DNA from: Parahaliea aestuarii
GTDB lineage: Bacteria > Pseudomonadota > Gammaproteobacteria > Pseudomonadales > Halieaceae
NCBI RefSeq assembly: GCF_008064635.1
Contig: NZ_VRYZ01000005.1
Location: 248,001 to 312,000 of the forward strand
Direction: 5' to 3'
Length of the DNA: 64,000 nt
This document shows positions 9,110 through 18,993 of this stretch, in pieces; positions within the stretch are counted from its first letter, which is position 1; the number at the start of each line of letters is the position of its first letter. A program made the position numbers and the translations under genes. The notes under the pieces were generated by a model, which made no database searches, was not told the origin of the DNA, and saw only the letters and a list, made by a program, of their open reading frames with translations.

Positions 9110-11923
9110 GTGTCCAACGAGCACTATCTGCGCAACCCCCTGATTCACCGCGACCGGCGCCTGGGCCGCCGGCACTCCGACTGGATCAACCAGTTCGACT
9201 GCACCCACCTGCGCCCGCTGATCATTTGCCGCGGCCCCATTCGCAAGGAAGCCATGGACGTCTTCAGCGAAATGGGCATCCAGGACTTCGGCATTCTGCT
9301 TTCTGAAAAAGACTCCATTGTCTACCAGAGCGCGCTGGCACCGGAATTGCGCAGCATCGCCAATCCCGACCGTGTGCACCGGGTACCGGACTACACCGGT
9401 GCCAACAAGGAAGAGCGCGACCAGCGCATCGCCCAGATTATCGCCATTGCTCACGAGAACGGCTACAACGCCATTTTCGCCGGTTACGGTTTCATGGCGG
9501 AAGACGAGAACATGGTGGCGGCCATGGAGCGCGCCGGCCTCAACTTTATCGGCCCCTGCTCGCGCACTGTGCACGATGCCGGCTTGAAGGATGAAGCCAA
9601 ACGCACCGCACTGAAGACTGGCGTTTCCGTTACACCCGGCATCGATAATGGCACCGCCCTGACCCTGCTGAAGAAGCATCCGACCATTGCCGACCTCAAG
9701 ACCCTGTGTGCAGATCAGGGGCTGGCGGTGGAAGAGGGCGTACTGGACAACCCGGACATCAGCCTGGAAGACAAGGCCGACCTGGTGCTCGCCGCCTCTT
9801 ACAGGAAGGGCATCGACCTCTACACGGTCGATGAGCTCAGCGAGACGCTGACTGAGGCGGTGGAAAAAATGACCGCCGAGTACCCGGAAAACCGCGTGCG
9901 CCTGAAGGCTATCAGCGGCGGCGGTGGCAAGGGTCAGCGCATTCTCGGTATCGGTGAGGCCGCGCGCACGTCGGAGATGGTGCGCGAGATCCTCAACGAA
10001 GTGAAAACCACCGGCGTTGGCGACAACAAGAACGTGCTGGTGGAACTGAATATCGAAACCACCCGTCACCAGGAAATCCAGGTGATCGGTAACGGCGAGT
10101 GGTGCATGACCATGGGCGGCCGTGACTGTTCCCTGCAGATGCACGAGCAGAAGCTGCTGGAAGTGTCGGTGACGGTGGAGTCGCTGCAGGCCGCTATTAC
10201 CCAGGCCGAGGCCAGCGGCAACGAGGTGGAAACCCGCATCCTCAAGCAGGATCTGCTGACCCTGGAAGCGATGGAAGATGAGGCAGCCCGCTTTGGCGCC
10301 GCGGTGGGTCTGGACTCGGTATCCACCTTCGAGTGCATAGTCGATCGCGACAAGCACTTCTTCATGGAGATGAATACCCGTATCCAGGTGGAACACCGGG
10401 TCACCGAACTGTGCTACGCCCTCAAGTTTGCCAACCCCGACAATCCGGAAGAGCACTTCATCGTCGAGTCACTGGTAGAGGCCATGGTGCTGCTGGCGGC
10501 CCACGGTGAGAAACTGCCGCGCCCGGAGCGCATCCTGCGTCACAACGACAGCGTGGAAGCGCGCCTCAACGCCACCAACCAGGCCCTGCAGCCCAGTGCC
10601 GGCGGCGTCATCGAGGCCTGGTCCGATGCGGTGGAGGGCGAGATTCGCGACGACCAGGGGATCAGCCTGCACAACCCTGACACCGACGTGTTCATGAAGT
10701 ACACCCTGGCCGGCGCCTATGACTCCAACATCGCGCTGTTGCTGACAGTGGGTGAAACCCGCCTCGATACCTACGAGCGCATGGCGGAGGTTATCCGCCA
10801 GACCAACATGCGCGGCAAGGACCTGGCCACCAACCTGGAGTTCCACTACGGCCTGGTGAACTGGTTTATCGGCCAGAACATCAACGCCCGGCCGACTACC
10901 CGCTTTATCGTGCCCTACCTGACGGCAGTGGGTGAATTAAAGGAGCAGGCCAACGGCGTCGATCTCGATTACGCCTGGCGCGAAGTCAGTCGCGCCGCGC
11001 TGGAGGGGCATGACGGCGATGCCGCGGGAGCCCTGGCCACGGCCCTGGACCGCAAGAGCACCCTGTTCCTGCGCCCGCTTGCGCGCCTGCTGGAAGAACC
11101 GCATGTGCTGTCCGGCTGGCTCAGTATCAACCGCGACTGCTATACCCTGATCGAAGGCAAGATCTGCTGGAACGAGAACCCGGTGGAGTTGCTGGCAGAC
11201 AGCTATCACTACCTGAACATGGACTTCGTGGCCGGTGCACCCGCCGCCAGCGTGATCTGGGATCACGACAACGAAGTGCTGCAGCAGGCGATGGATTTCT
11301 ACGCCGAGCTGAACAACCGGGTGGACGCCGACGACTGGATTTCGCTGCAGACCCTGCTGGCCCAGGGCGAGGCCCCGGCGGGCTTTTCCGCGGCCGGATG
11401 GAACGAAGTGCGCGCCGCCCACAAGGGCTTCCAGGCCGGGGCGGAAATTCTTGCCATTCTGCCCGCCATTGCCGAGGCCACTGGTTACTACGATCTTGCG
11501 GTCAATCCCGATCTCAGCATCCACATCCCCGAGCGGCTGTTCGATGGCGAGTTGCAGGAACGCATGGCCAAAGTACTGGTGCCACCACCTGTGGCCAAGT
11601 CCGATGAAATCCTGGCGGAGAGCGGCGGCATGTTCTACGGCCGCGAAACGCCGCAGCACGATGTTTACGTGAAAGAGGGCGACCACTTCAATGCCGGTGA
11701 CCCCCTGTACATCGTGGAAGTCATGAAGATGTTCAACAAAGTCTACGCGCCGTTCTCCGGTACCATCGAGAAAGTGCTGGTGGAGGATGACGGAGTGATC
11801 ATCAGCAAGGGCCAACCGCTGTTCAAGATTACACCGGACGAGAAAATCGTGGTTCAGACACCGGAAGAAATCGCCGCCCGTCGCCGCCGGATCACCGGCG
11901 CCTTCCTCGAGCAGATTGTGTGA
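9110..11923 (+). CDS. Biotin carboxylase / biotin carboxyl carrier fusion (acyl-CoA carboxylase alpha), atypical
   Basis: A 937-residue protein combining an ATP-grasp biotin carboxylase with a C-terminal biotinyl domain ([16 protein letters not shown], biotin on the MKM lysine). The N-terminal domain has [10 protein letters not shown] (residues 123-132) where classic enzymes read HPGYGFLSEN. Between GVSVTPG (171-177) and the ATP loop [12 protein letters not shown] (265-276) there are about 90 residues instead of about 30, so roughly 60 helical residues are inserted. [14 protein letters not shown] is the carboxylase active-site strand. About 350 residues of uncertain fold separate the carboxylase core from the BCCP domain. 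The start is GTG, with AGAGGA upstream. It should form a holoenzyme with the preceding subunit. Confidence 0.88.
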   Translation: MSNEHYLRNPLIHRDRRLGRRHSDWINQFDCTHLRPLIICRGPIRKEAMDVFSEMGIQDFGILLSEKDSIVYQSALAPELRSIANPDRVHRVPDYTGANKEERDQRIAQIIAIAHENGYNAIFAGYGFMAEDENMVAAMERAGLNFIGPCSRTVHDAGLKDEAKRTALKTGVSVTPGIDNGTALTLLKKHPTIADLKTLCADQGLAVEEGVLDNPDISLEDKADLVLAASYRKGIDLYTVDELSETLTEAVEKMTAEYPENRVRLKAISGGGGKGQRILGIGEAARTSEMVREILNEVKTTGVGDNKNVLVELNIETTRHQEIQVIGNGEWCMTMGGRDCSLQMHEQKLLEVSVTVESLQAAITQAEASGNEVETRILKQDLLTLEAMEDEAARFGAAVGLDSVSTFECIVDRDKHFFMEMNTRIQVEHRVTELCYALKFANPDNPEEHFIVESLVEAMVLLAAHGEKLPRPERILRHNDSVEARLNATNQALQPSAGGVIEAWSDAVEGEIRDDQGISLHNPDTDVFMKYTLAGAYDSNIALLLTVGETRLDTYERMAEVIRQTNMRGKDLATNLEFHYGLVNWFIGQNINARPTTRFIVPYLTAVGELKEQANGVDLDYAWREVSRAALEGHDGDAAGALATALDRKSTLFLRPLARLLEEPHVLSGWLSINRDCYTLIEGKICWNENPVELLADSYHYLNMDFVAGAPAASVIWDHDNEVLQQAMDFYAELNNRVDADDWISLQTLLAQGEAPAGFSAAGWNEVRAAHKGFQAGAEILAILPAIAEATGYYDLAVNPDLSIHIPERLFDGELQERMAKVLVPPPVAKSDEILAESGGMFYGRETPQHDVYVKEGDHFNAGDPLYIVEVMKMFNKVYAPFSGTIEKVLVEDDGVIISKGQPLFKITPDEKIVVQTPEEIAARRRRITGAFLEQIV

Positions 11924-11933
11924 GGACTACCCC

Positions 11934-14090
11934 ATGAGCGATAAAATCTACGACAAATCCGCGGCCACTCCTGCGGCCTGGCAGGAACTCGCCAGCAAGC
12001 AGATGCGGGGCAAGACCCTGGATGACCTGGTGTGGCAGACGCCGGAGGATATCCCGGTCAAGCCGCTGTACACCGCTGCTGATATCGAAGGGCTGGAATT
12101 CACCGATACCATGCCCGGGCTGTCCCCCTACATCCGCGGCCCCCAGGCCACCATGTACGCCGGCCGGCCCTGGACCATCCGTCAGTATGCCGGTTTCTCC
12201 ACGGCCGAGGCCTCCAACGCCTTCTACCGCAAGGCTCTGGCTGCCGGTGGGCAGGGTGTATCGGTGGCCTTCGACCTGGCTACCCACCGCGGTTACGACT
12301 CGGACCACCCGCGGGTGACCGGTGACGTGGGCAAGGCGGGGGTTGCCATCGATTCGGTCGAGGACATGAAAATCCTCTTTGACGGCATTCCGCTGGACCA
12401 GGTTTCGGTGTCCATGACCATGAACGGTGCCGTGTTGCCGGTGCTGGCGGGGTATATCGTCGCGGCAGAGGAGCAGGGCGTCACCCAGGAGCAACTGGCC
12501 GGCACCATCCAGAACGATATCCTGAAAGAATTCATGGTGCGCAACACCTACATTTACCCGCCCGCGCCGAGCATGAAAATCATTGGCGACATCATCGCCT
12601 ACTGCTCCGAGCACATGCCGCGCTTCAATACCATTTCCATCTCCGGGTATCACATCCAGGAAGCGGGAGCCAACGCCGCGCTGGAACTGGCCTATACCCT
12701 GGCTGACGGGAAGGAGTACATCCGTACCGCACTGGCGGCGGGCCTGGACATTGACCAGTTCGCCCCGCGCCTGTCCTTCTTCTGGGGCATCGGCATGAAC
12801 TTCTACATGGAGATCGCCAAGATGCGCGCCGCGCGTCTGCTGTGGGCGCGAATCGTCTCCGAGTTCAACCCGAAGAACCCGAAGAGCTCCATGCTGCGTA
12901 CCCACAGCCAGACCTCCGGCTGGTCGCTCACCGAGCAGGACCCCTACAACAACGTAGTGCGCACCACCATCGAGGCCATGGCCGCCGTGTTCGGCGGCAC
13001 CCAGTCACTGCACACCAACGCCCTCGATGAAGCCATCGCGCTGCCCACCGAGTTTTCCGCCCGCATCGCCCGCAACACCCAGTTGATCATCCAGGAAGAA
13101 ACCGGCATCACCAACGTGGTCGACCCCTGGGGCGGCTCCTACCTGATGGAATCCCTGACCCAGGATATCGCCGACAAGGCCTGGGAGCTGATCGAGGAAG
13201 TCGAGCAGGCCGGCGGTATGGCCAAGGCGATTGAAACCGGTATGCCCAAGCTGCGTATCGAAGAGGCCGCCGCACGCAAGCAGGCCCGTATCGACCGCGG
13301 CGACGATGTGATTGTCGGCGTCAACAAGTACCAGACCGATGCCGCCAGCGACGTGGAAGTACTGGACATCGACAACGAGGCCGTACGCCAGTCCCAGCTG
13401 CAGCGCCTCGCCGCGCTGCGGGAAGGTCGCGACGAAGCCGCCGTGGAAGCCATCCTCGAGGACATCTACCAGTGTGCGGTATCCGGTAAGGGCAACCTGC
13501 TGGCGCTCGCGGTGGAGGCCACCCGCCGCCGCGCCAGCGTCGGGGAGATATCTTTTGCCATGGAACGTGAGTTCGGTCGTTTCAATGCCCAGGCCCAGAC
13601 GGTGTCCGGTGTCTACGGGTCGGCCTTCCAGGACGATGAGAACTGGCAGAACATCAGCAGCGACATTGACGCGTTCGTCGAGAAGCACGGCCGTCGGCCG
13701 CGCATGTTGGTGTGCAAGATGGGCCAGGACGGTCACGACCGCGGCGCCAAGGTGATTGCCACGGCCTTTGCTGATGTCGGTTTTGATATCGACCTGTCGC
13801 CGATGTTCTCGACGCCGGAGGAGGTGGCGCGTCAGGCCATCGAGAACGATGTTCATGTGGTCGGTGCTTCGTCGCTGGCGGCTGGTCACAAGACGCTGGT
13901 GCCGCAATTGGTGGAGGAGCTGCGCAAGCAGGGTGCGGATGACATTGTGGTGATTGCGGGCGGGGTGATTCCGCGGCAGGACTACGATCATCTGTACCAG
14001 GCCGGGGTGAAGTGCATCTTCGGACCGGGGACGCCGATTCCGCAGTGTGCGCGTGAGGTGCTTGACGCCGTAAATCAGGTGCAGGGCTGA
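11934..14090 (+). CDS. scpA: Methylmalonyl-CoA mutase (adenosylcobalamin-dependent)
   Basis: A 718-residue single-chain mutase interconverting (R)-methylmalonyl-CoA and succinyl-CoA. The substrate barrel occupies about residues 30-560 ([51 protein letters not shown]). The C-terminal B12 domain has the base-off signature DGHDRG, then [11 protein letters not shown] and IAGGVIP. GAGGA lies 7 bases before the chosen ATG; an in-frame TTG 18 bases upstream is less likely. It follows the carboxylase by 10 bases. Codon choice changes abruptly near 13,745, inside the B12 domain, from C-ending to G/T-ending third positions. No epimerase gene is present in the window. Confidence 0.95.
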   Translation: MSDKIYDKSAATPAAWQELASKQMRGKTLDDLVWQTPEDIPVKPLYTAADIEGLEFTDTMPGLSPYIRGPQATMYAGRPWTIRQYAGFSTAEASNAFYRKALAAGGQGVSVAFDLATHRGYDSDHPRVTGDVGKAGVAIDSVEDMKILFDGIPLDQVSVSMTMNGAVLPVLAGYIVAAEEQGVTQEQLAGTIQNDILKEFMVRNTYIYPPAPSMKIIGDIIAYCSEHMPRFNTISISGYHIQEAGANAALELAYTLADGKEYIRTALAAGLDIDQFAPRLSFFWGIGMNFYMEIAKMRAARLLWARIVSEFNPKNPKSSMLRTHSQTSGWSLTEQDPYNNVVRTTIEAMAAVFGGTQSLHTNALDEAIALPTEFSARIARNTQLIIQEETGITNVVDPWGGSYLMESLTQDIADKAWELIEEVEQAGGMAKAIETGMPKLRIEEAAARKQARIDRGDDVIVGVNKYQTDAASDVEVLDIDNEAVRQSQLQRLAALREGRDEAAVEAILEDIYQCAVSGKGNLLALAVEATRRRASVGEISFAMEREFGRFNAQAQTVSGVYGSAFQDDENWQNISSDIDAFVEKHGRRPRMLVCKMGQDGHDRGAKVIATAFADVGFDIDLSPMFSTPEEVARQAIENDVHVVGASSLAAGHKTLVPQLVEELRKQGADDIVVIAGGVIPRQDYDHLYQAGVKCIFGPGTPIPQCAREVLDAVNQVQG

Positions 14091-14147
14091 CCTGTTTTCT
14101 GTTTGGGCAACTTTCCAGGGTTTCCCAGAACGGCCCGCGCTCCGCTA

Positions 14148-14247
14148 CCCGGTGAGGGTTTGCGGCGACCGCCAAAAAGCGCACGTCCTTGTGCAGGCTC
14201 GGCGGCGGACGTCCTGTCCGCCGACGCCGCCGCCAACCCTCACCGGG
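14148..14247 (+). repeat. Palindromic repeat element, copy 1
   Basis: A 100-base imperfect palindrome. The outer arms (14148-14167 and 14228-14247) are complementary over 20 bp with one mismatch. The interior contains GACCGCCAAAAAGCGCAC and GTGCAGGCTCGGCGGC, motifs shared with copy 2 read on the opposite strand, plus an inner GC-rich stem (GGCGGACGTCCTGTCCGCC). Long, structured, intergenic and present twice, it resembles a REP/BIME-like or small non-autonomous mobile element. The family name is unknown to me. Confidence 0.7.
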
Positions 14248-14388
14248 CATCGAAGCGCTGATTCGTTACTCCGAATTCTCTTTAAGCGTCCACTGAGCGT
14301 TTGGTGAGTAGCTTTCCGAACGACTCTAGAAGCTTGAGTATTTGGGTCAGCAACGTGCATTCAGGGCTCCATAGGAGCGCCGTGTGGG

Positions 14389-14503
14389 CCGGTAATGCCC
14401 TCAACGGGCGTCAGCCGCCAGGACGGGGCGGCTGTCGAGCCTGTACATGGCGGTCCGGCGCTCCGGTGTACGCTTTTTGGCGGTCCGGTGAGGGCATTAC
14501 CGG
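14389..14503 (-). repeat. Palindromic repeat element, copy 2 (inverted relative to copy 1)
   Basis: A 115-base element bounded by perfect 15-bp inverted arms, CCGGTAATGCCCTCA (14389-14403) and its complement (14489-14503). Read on the minus strand, its interior has GACCGCCAAAAAGCGTAC followed by GTACAGGCTCGACAGCCG, closely matching the interior of copy 1, while the outer arms differ. A conserved core inside divergent arms suggests a dispersed family whose stems co-vary. Confidence 0.7.
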
Positions 14504-14579
14504 GCTGCGCGGTGCGGTTGCCGGCGTTCAATGCCAAGTGAACAATGAACAACAAAGCAAACAGGTATACTCCCACCCA

Positions 14580-15545
14580 ATGAGTCATATCGATCTGGAC
14601 AGCCTGCTACAAGGCAACCGCCGCGCCCTCGCCAAGGCCATCACCCTCGTCGAGAGCAAACTCGATAGCCATCGCGAGCAGGCTCAGGACATCCTGCAAC
14701 AGGTACTTCCCCACACCGGCAACAGCGTTCGCATCGGCATTACCGGCGTGCCGGGCGTCGGTAAATCGACCTTTATCGAAGCCTTTGGCCTCTACCTGAT
14801 CAGCCAGGGCAAGCGCGTCGCCGTACTGGCGGTGGACCCGAGTTCCCCCGTAGCCGGTGGCTCCATCCTGGGCGACAAAACGCGTATGGAGGAACTGTCG
14901 CGGCGGGACGAGGCCTTTATCCGTCCCTCTCCCTCCGAGGGCGCCCTCGGCGGCGTGGCGCAGAAAACGCGCGAGACCATGCTGCTGTGCGAGGCCGCTG
15001 GCTACGACGTCATCCTGGTGGAAACCGTGGGTGTCGGCCAGTCCGAGTACCAGGTGGCCGGCATGGTCGACTTCTTCATGGTACTCATGCTGCCCGGCGG
15101 TGGCGACGAACTGCAGGGTATCAAAAAGGGCATTGTCGAACTGGCAGACGCGCTGGTCATCAACAAGGCCGACGGCGACAGCTCCACGCTGGCCAAACGC
15201 ACCCGCCAGCACTACAACAACGCCATGAACCTGCTGCGCCACACCAGCTTCTGGACGCCCCGGGTCATGACCTGCTCGGCGCTGCAGAACGAGAACGTCG
15301 ATGCAGTCTGGGGCATGATTGTCGATTATTATTTCCAGGCGCAGGACAACGGCGCCTTTATCAGCAAGCGCGCGCGCCAGAACCGCCAGTGGATGCACCA
15401 GCTGGTCGATGAAATGCTGCACCTGGGTCTCGCCCGCCACCCGCGGGTCAGAGAGATCCTGCCGGCGTTGGAGCGCGATGTAGCCGAGGGCAGGGCGACC
15501 GCCTACGCTGCTGCCCGCCGGATCATGGACGTTTTCCAGGCCTGA
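14580..15545 (+). CDS. meaB: Methylmalonyl-CoA mutase-associated GTPase MeaB
   Basis: A 321-residue G3E-family P-loop GTPase (also called ArgK). Walker A is [12 protein letters not shown] near residues 52-63, and [29 protein letters not shown] and INKAD provide the remaining nucleotide motifs. It chaperones the mutase, gating adenosylcobalamin loading and ejecting damaged cofactor. The start at 14580 matches the family N-terminus; the frame is open further upstream but that part crosses palindromic repeats and is not conserved. Unusually, 489 bases of repeat-rich sequence separate it from the mutase gene. Confidence 0.93.
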   Translation: MSHIDLDSLLQGNRRALAKAITLVESKLDSHREQAQDILQQVLPHTGNSVRIGITGVPGVGKSTFIEAFGLYLISQGKRVAVLAVDPSSPVAGGSILGDKTRMEELSRRDEAFIRPSPSEGALGGVAQKTRETMLLCEAAGYDVILVETVGVGQSEYQVAGMVDFFMVLMLPGGGDELQGIKKGIVELADALVINKADGDSSTLAKRTRQHYNNAMNLLRHTSFWTPRVMTCSALQNENVDAVWGMIVDYYFQAQDNGAFISKRARQNRQWMHQLVDEMLHLGLARHPRVREILPALERDVAEGRATAYAAARRIMDVFQA

Positions 15546-15549
15546 TGGC

Positions 15550-15873
15550 ATGCGATTCTTCCCGCTGGAGAAACTGATCAACCTGCACGATCACTACACC
15601 CGGCGCTTCAAGATCGATAGCGTCGAACTGCTGTTGATACAGCGGGCGGGTGAGCGCTACCTGATCGAGGCCCGCTGCCCCCACCGCGACCATCCCCTGG
15701 ATGCGGCGACCATTGCCGATGGCATCATTCAGTGCGCCCTGCACCAGTACCAGTTCGCGATTGCCGACGGTCAGCTGATTCACGCCACTGAGGAGCCCTG
15801 CCGCGGCCTGCGCACCTTTGAGCTGGTCTACGACGGCAACGAGGTTGGCGTGATGCTGAATGACGGCGAATAG
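15550..15873 (+). CDS. Rieske [2Fe-2S] domain protein
   Basis: A 107-residue stand-alone Rieske protein. Cluster ligands are Cys43-x-His45 in CPHRDHPL and Cys62-x2-His65 in CALHQYQF, the standard C-x-H / C-x2-H pairs. It has no signal peptide or membrane segment, so it is a cytoplasmic ferredoxin-like electron carrier. It begins 4 bases after meaB and may be co-transcribed with it. The partner enzyme is unknown. It could serve an oxygenase elsewhere or a redox step linked to propionate metabolism, but that is only inferred from position. Confidence 0.85.
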   Translation: MRFFPLEKLINLHDHYTRRFKIDSVELLLIQRAGERYLIEARCPHRDHPLDAATIADGIIQCALHQYQFAIADGQLIHATEEPCRGLRTFELVYDGNEVGVMLNDGE

Positions 15874-15951
15874 CGCGCCGGGGTTAGCCTTTCGTGGAGG
15901 GTGCAAGTAGACTCAGCGGCAATTCCCTTCACCCGCTGTTGAGGAGGCCCC

Positions 15952-16428
15952 ATGGCACACCCCAAAATTGGCAATATGGCACCGGCGTTCAGCCTGCAGG
16001 ACCAGGACGGCAACAAAGTCAGCCTGAAAGACTTCAAGGGCAAACAGCCGGTCGTGCTGTTTTTCTACCCCAAAGCGATGACCCCCGGATGCACGGTGCA
16101 GGCCTGCGGTATTCGCGATATTCGCAAGGAACTGGACAAGCGCGGCGTTGCGGTGTTCGGTGTGAGCCCGGATCCGGTAGCGCGTTTGCCGAAATTCATC
16201 GAAAAGCAGGGGCTCAATTTTTCCCTGCTGTCCGACGAGGATCACGCCATCGCTGAAAAATACGGATGCTGGGGGCTGAAGAAGTTCATGGGCAAGGAGT
16301 TCATGGGCCTGATTCGAACCACCTTTATCATTGGCCAGGACGGTCGCCTGTTAAAGGTGATGGACAAGTTCAAGACCAAGACCCACCACGAGGATTTGCT
16401 GGCGGAGCTGGACGCGCTGGGAGTCTGA
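15952..16428 (+). CDS. bcp: Thioredoxin-dependent peroxiredoxin Bcp/PrxQ
   Basis: A 158-residue peroxiredoxin of the AhpC/TSA superfamily that reduces hydroperoxides with electrons from thioredoxin. KAMTPGCTVQACGIRD holds the peroxidatic Cys47 and, five residues on, resolving Cys52, the PrxQ-alpha arrangement also found in E. coli Bcp. LLSDEDHAIAEKYGCWG and the C-terminal HHEDLLAELDAL match the family, and the length is typical. A GAGGAGG Shine-Dalgarno precedes the ATG. Confidence 0.95.
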   Translation: MAHPKIGNMAPAFSLQDQDGNKVSLKDFKGKQPVVLFFYPKAMTPGCTVQACGIRDIRKELDKRGVAVFGVSPDPVARLPKFIEKQGLNFSLLSDEDHAIAEKYGCWGLKKFMGKEFMGLIRTTFIIGQDGRLLKVMDKFKTKTHHEDLLAELDALGV

Positions 16429-16434
16429 AACGCC

Positions 16435-16456
16435 GGCCGCCCCGATGGGGGCGGCC
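16435..16456. terminator. Hairpin between convergent genes bcp and 16482-17345
   Basis: GGCCGCCCC (16435-16443) pairs exactly with GGGGCGGCC (16448-16456) around a 4-base loop. It lies between converging genes, where a two-way terminator is expected, but lacks a clear T-tract. Confidence 0.45.
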
Positions 16457-16481
16457 TATCGCAAGTCAGTCGCGACCTGGA

Positions 16482-17345
16482 TCAGTTGCCGAACAGTTTG
16501 CCGAAGGCTTCGCCCACTGCCTTGCCGACATCCTCCGCAGCGGAGCCGCTACCTTCGCTGCCCTGATCGGCTGGCGCATCCTCATCGCTGCTGCCGCCAC
16601 CAAACAGGCCGCCAAGGCCGCCGCCGCTGCCGTTCTGGCCACTTCCGCCGCCAAACATGCCGCTCATCATGCCACCCAGGTCAGTGGGTTCCGCCGGCAG
16701 GACAAAGCGCTGGGCATCCACGGTGGTGTCCTTGATCGAGCGGACCTGCATGTCCTTGCCGTAGCGCAATACCCCCTTGTCGAGGTCGGCCAGTTGCTGC
16801 TGCAGTTTTTCGCTGGCTTCTACCTGCTGCTTGATATCTTCCTCGTCGAGGTTGCTGGCTATGGTATTCGCCATGTTTTCAATAGCGTCGCGAAAGCCAA
16901 TCGCCAGCGGATCGCTGGACAGCACCATGGTGTCCTGCCGCTCGCGACCCTCGTGGTCGACAAAGCGCAGTTCGTAGACCTCGCCCTTGATGCCGCCCAG
17001 GGTTTCACTGGCGCCGGTGGCCTTGAGTGAGATGACCTTGCTTTCGACCGTGTTCGGAGTGGCGCTGGCAGCCATCTGGCCGAACATGCGGAAGGCCGAG
17101 CCGAGGTCGAAGACCATGGGTTTGCCTTCGTTGTAATTCACCACATACATTTTTTCGTCGCGCAGCAGCATGTAGCCTTCGCCGTTGGCGCCGGCGTTGA
17201 TGCGGAGCTGGTTGCCCTCGTACTCGAAGGTCATGACTTCGCCATCTTCGGTGGTGACCTCGGCAATGTCGGCGCTGGCAATGGTGCTGCCCAGGGCCAG
17301 AGTGATGCCACAGGCGAGTGCGGTTTTCTGGATCTTGCGGATCAT
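16482..17345 (-). CDS. Exported protein of unknown function with Gly-rich C-terminal region
   Basis: A 287-residue protein with a Sec signal peptide (MIRKIQKTALACGITLALG, cleavage likely after ASA near residue 25). The mature part looks like an all-beta domain (about 30-150) resembling proteins that report on bound metal or lipid (DUF4412-like, weak). Next comes a charged helical stretch rich in Glu and Gln (about 160-200), and finally a low-complexity linker of Gly, Ser and Asp repeats with GGLGGLFGGG. The start at 17345 is fixed by AAGGAAGA 5 bases upstream. I do not recognise a function. It should be periplasmic or surface exposed. Confidence 0.75.
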   Translation of the reverse strand: MIRKIQKTALACGITLALGSTIASADIAEVTTEDGEVMTFEYEGNQLRINAGANGEGYMLLRDEKMYVVNYNEGKPMVFDLGSAFRMFGQMAASATPNTVESKVISLKATGASETLGGIKGEVYELRFVDHEGRERQDTMVLSSDPLAIGFRDAIENMANTIASNLDEEDIKQQVEASEKLQQQLADLDKGVLRYGKDMQVRSIKDTTVDAQRFVLPAEPTDLGGMMSGMFGGGSGQNGSGGGLGGLFGGGSSDEDAPADQGSEGSGSAAEDVGKAVGEAFGKLFGN

Positions 17346-17499
17346 GGTGTCTTCCTTTGGGGTTATCACTGGGGACACAGGGTCCTGACTGGGGCAAGGC
17401 TATCCCGCGATGCCCGTACTGCGGGGCAGGCGCTGCCCCGGTCTTTCAGACAGTGTTCAGTGTAGTGGTTTGGCGCAGAATTGCCACGCGGCAGAGGGC

Positions 17500-18942
17500 T
17501 CATTGGCTCAAACTGCGGTAGCTTTCCAGGGCGCGCTCGCGCGCCAGGCGGTGATCGACCAGCGGTAGCGGATAGTCCCTGCCGAGCACAATGCCGGCTT
17601 CTTCCAGCGCCGCTGGCGGCGCCTCCACCGGGCAGTGCACATAGCGGGCGGGCAGGCGTGCGAGTTCCGGCACCCAGTGCCTGACATACTCCCCGTCGGG
17701 GTCGAATTTTCCGCCCTGGGCGGAGGGGTTGAAGATGCGGAAGTAGGGCGCCGCATCCGCGCCACAACCGGCCACCCACTGCCAGCTGGCGGCGTTGTTG
17801 GCCAGGTCGGCGTCCACCAGCGTATCCCAGAACCAGGCTTCGCCATCCTGCCAGGGCTGCAGCAGGTGCTTGGTGAGGAAGGACGCGGCGACCATCCGTA
17901 CCCGGTTGTGCATGTAGCCGGTCTGCCACAACTCACGCATGCCGGCGTCCACCAGCGGGTAGCCGGTCTGGCCCGCCTGCCACGCTTTCAGCAAGCTGTC
18001 GTTGCGTTGCCAGGGAAATGCCCTGAAGGCCTCGCGGAAGGGCTCATCGGGCAGGCCGGGGAAGTGATGCAGCAGATGGTAGGAAAACTCACGCCAGCCC
18101 AGCTCGCCCAGAAAGCGCGACAGTTCCTCCGTCAGTGCAGGGTTGCCGCGCGCCTGCTGGCTGGCGGCGTGCCACACCGTGCGCGGCGAGATTTCGCCAA
18201 AATGCAGATGGGGTGAAAGACCGGAGGTGCCCCTGAGAGCGGGTACGTCGCGGTCGTGACTGTAGCTCCCCAGACGATCGCCGAGGAAGGCCGCAAGTGC
18301 CGCGGCGGCACCCTCGCTACCCGGTTGCCAGCGCTCGTCCCAGCCCCGGGCCCAGTCCGGCTTGCGCGGTGTCAGTTGCCAGTCGGCCAGTGAATCCGAG
18401 GCGGGTAGCTGTGCGGGTGCGGGAAGTGTGTCCGGGGGGCTAAGCGGCCAGCGCGGCTCCGGTGCCGAGCGGCAGGCCTTCCAGAACGGCGTGAATACCT
18501 TGAAAGGGGTGCCCGCGCCTGTCAGCACACTGCCCGGTTCAAACAGCAGGCTGCCGGCAAAGCGGCGCAGGGTGATGCCCATTTCCCCCAGCGACTGATG
18601 CAGTTGCTCTTCCAGGCTGGCGGCCCAGGGTTCGTACTGCCGGCTGCAGAAAACCCTGCTGGCGCCACTCTCGCGACACAGGTCGGCCAGAATCTGCCGG
18701 GGCTCCCCCCGGCGCAATACCAGTGGCAGGCGGTACTTGCTCTTTAACGTTGTGGCCAGTTCGGCAAGGCTGTGGTGAAGCCACCAGCGCGAGGCCCCGC
18801 CGGCACGCCAACGGCCCGGTGAGTCGTCGTCGAGTATGTAGAGCGGTAGTACAGGCCCGCCTGCGGCGGCAGCTGCCTGCAGGGCGGGGTGGTCGTTGAT
18901 TCGCAGATCCTGGCGGAACCAGAGAATGATGGTATCGGGCAT
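17500..18942 (-). CDS. phrB: Deoxyribodipyrimidine photolyase (class I CPD)
   Basis: A 480-residue photolyase that uses blue light and FADH- to split pyrimidine dimers. The N-terminal alpha/beta antenna domain begins LWFRQDLRINDHPAL. The FAD-binding helical domain contains LHFGEISPRTVW, GWREFSYHLLHHFPG, DAGMRELWQTGYMHNRVRM and WQWVAGCGADAAPYFRIFNP. The length matches E. coli PhrB. It is followed upstream on the same strand by a TudS-DUF1722 gene, a pairing also seen as ybgA-phrB in enterobacteria. Confidence 0.95.
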   Translation of the reverse strand: MPDTIILWFRQDLRINDHPALQAAAAAGGPVLPLYILDDDSPGRWRAGGASRWWLHHSLAELATTLKSKYRLPLVLRRGEPRQILADLCRESGASRVFCSRQYEPWAASLEEQLHQSLGEMGITLRRFAGSLLFEPGSVLTGAGTPFKVFTPFWKACRSAPEPRWPLSPPDTLPAPAQLPASDSLADWQLTPRKPDWARGWDERWQPGSEGAAAALAAFLGDRLGSYSHDRDVPALRGTSGLSPHLHFGEISPRTVWHAASQQARGNPALTEELSRFLGELGWREFSYHLLHHFPGLPDEPFREAFRAFPWQRNDSLLKAWQAGQTGYPLVDAGMRELWQTGYMHNRVRMVAASFLTKHLLQPWQDGEAWFWDTLVDADLANNAASWQWVAGCGADAAPYFRIFNPSAQGGKFDPDGEYVRHWVPELARLPARYVHCPVEAPPAALEEAGIVLGRDYPLPLVDHRLARERALESYRSLSQ

Positions 18943-18993
18943 GATTGGGGTACGTCGTTTCAGCGCAGTCGGATCAATGCCCCGGCATCTCTG

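Larger units (their letters stand above)
14091..14579. other. Intergenic region with two palindromic repeats
   Basis: This 489-base region separates methylmalonyl-CoA mutase from its chaperone gene. A reading frame runs through it into meaB but has no family similarity and crosses both palindromes, so I do not call it coding. Apart from the two repeat elements listed separately I see no gene. Confidence 0.7.

Noticed and set aside
7235-10456. Very long open frame on the minus strand opposite the acyl-CoA carboxylase genes
   Set aside because: It lies antisense to two well-supported genes with strong C-ending codon bias, which removes stops from the opposite frame. It shows no domain, no start signal and a His/Gly/Val-rich composition typical of such shadows.
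14148-14503. Integron attC sites
   Set aside because: The palindromes lack the GTTRRRY/RYYYAAC core-site ends, and there is no integrase or gene cassette around them.
14301-14579. N-terminal extension of meaB upstream of 14580
   Set aside because: It translates through a palindromic repeat, lacks similarity to MeaB and has no ribosome binding site, while ATG 14580 gives the family length.
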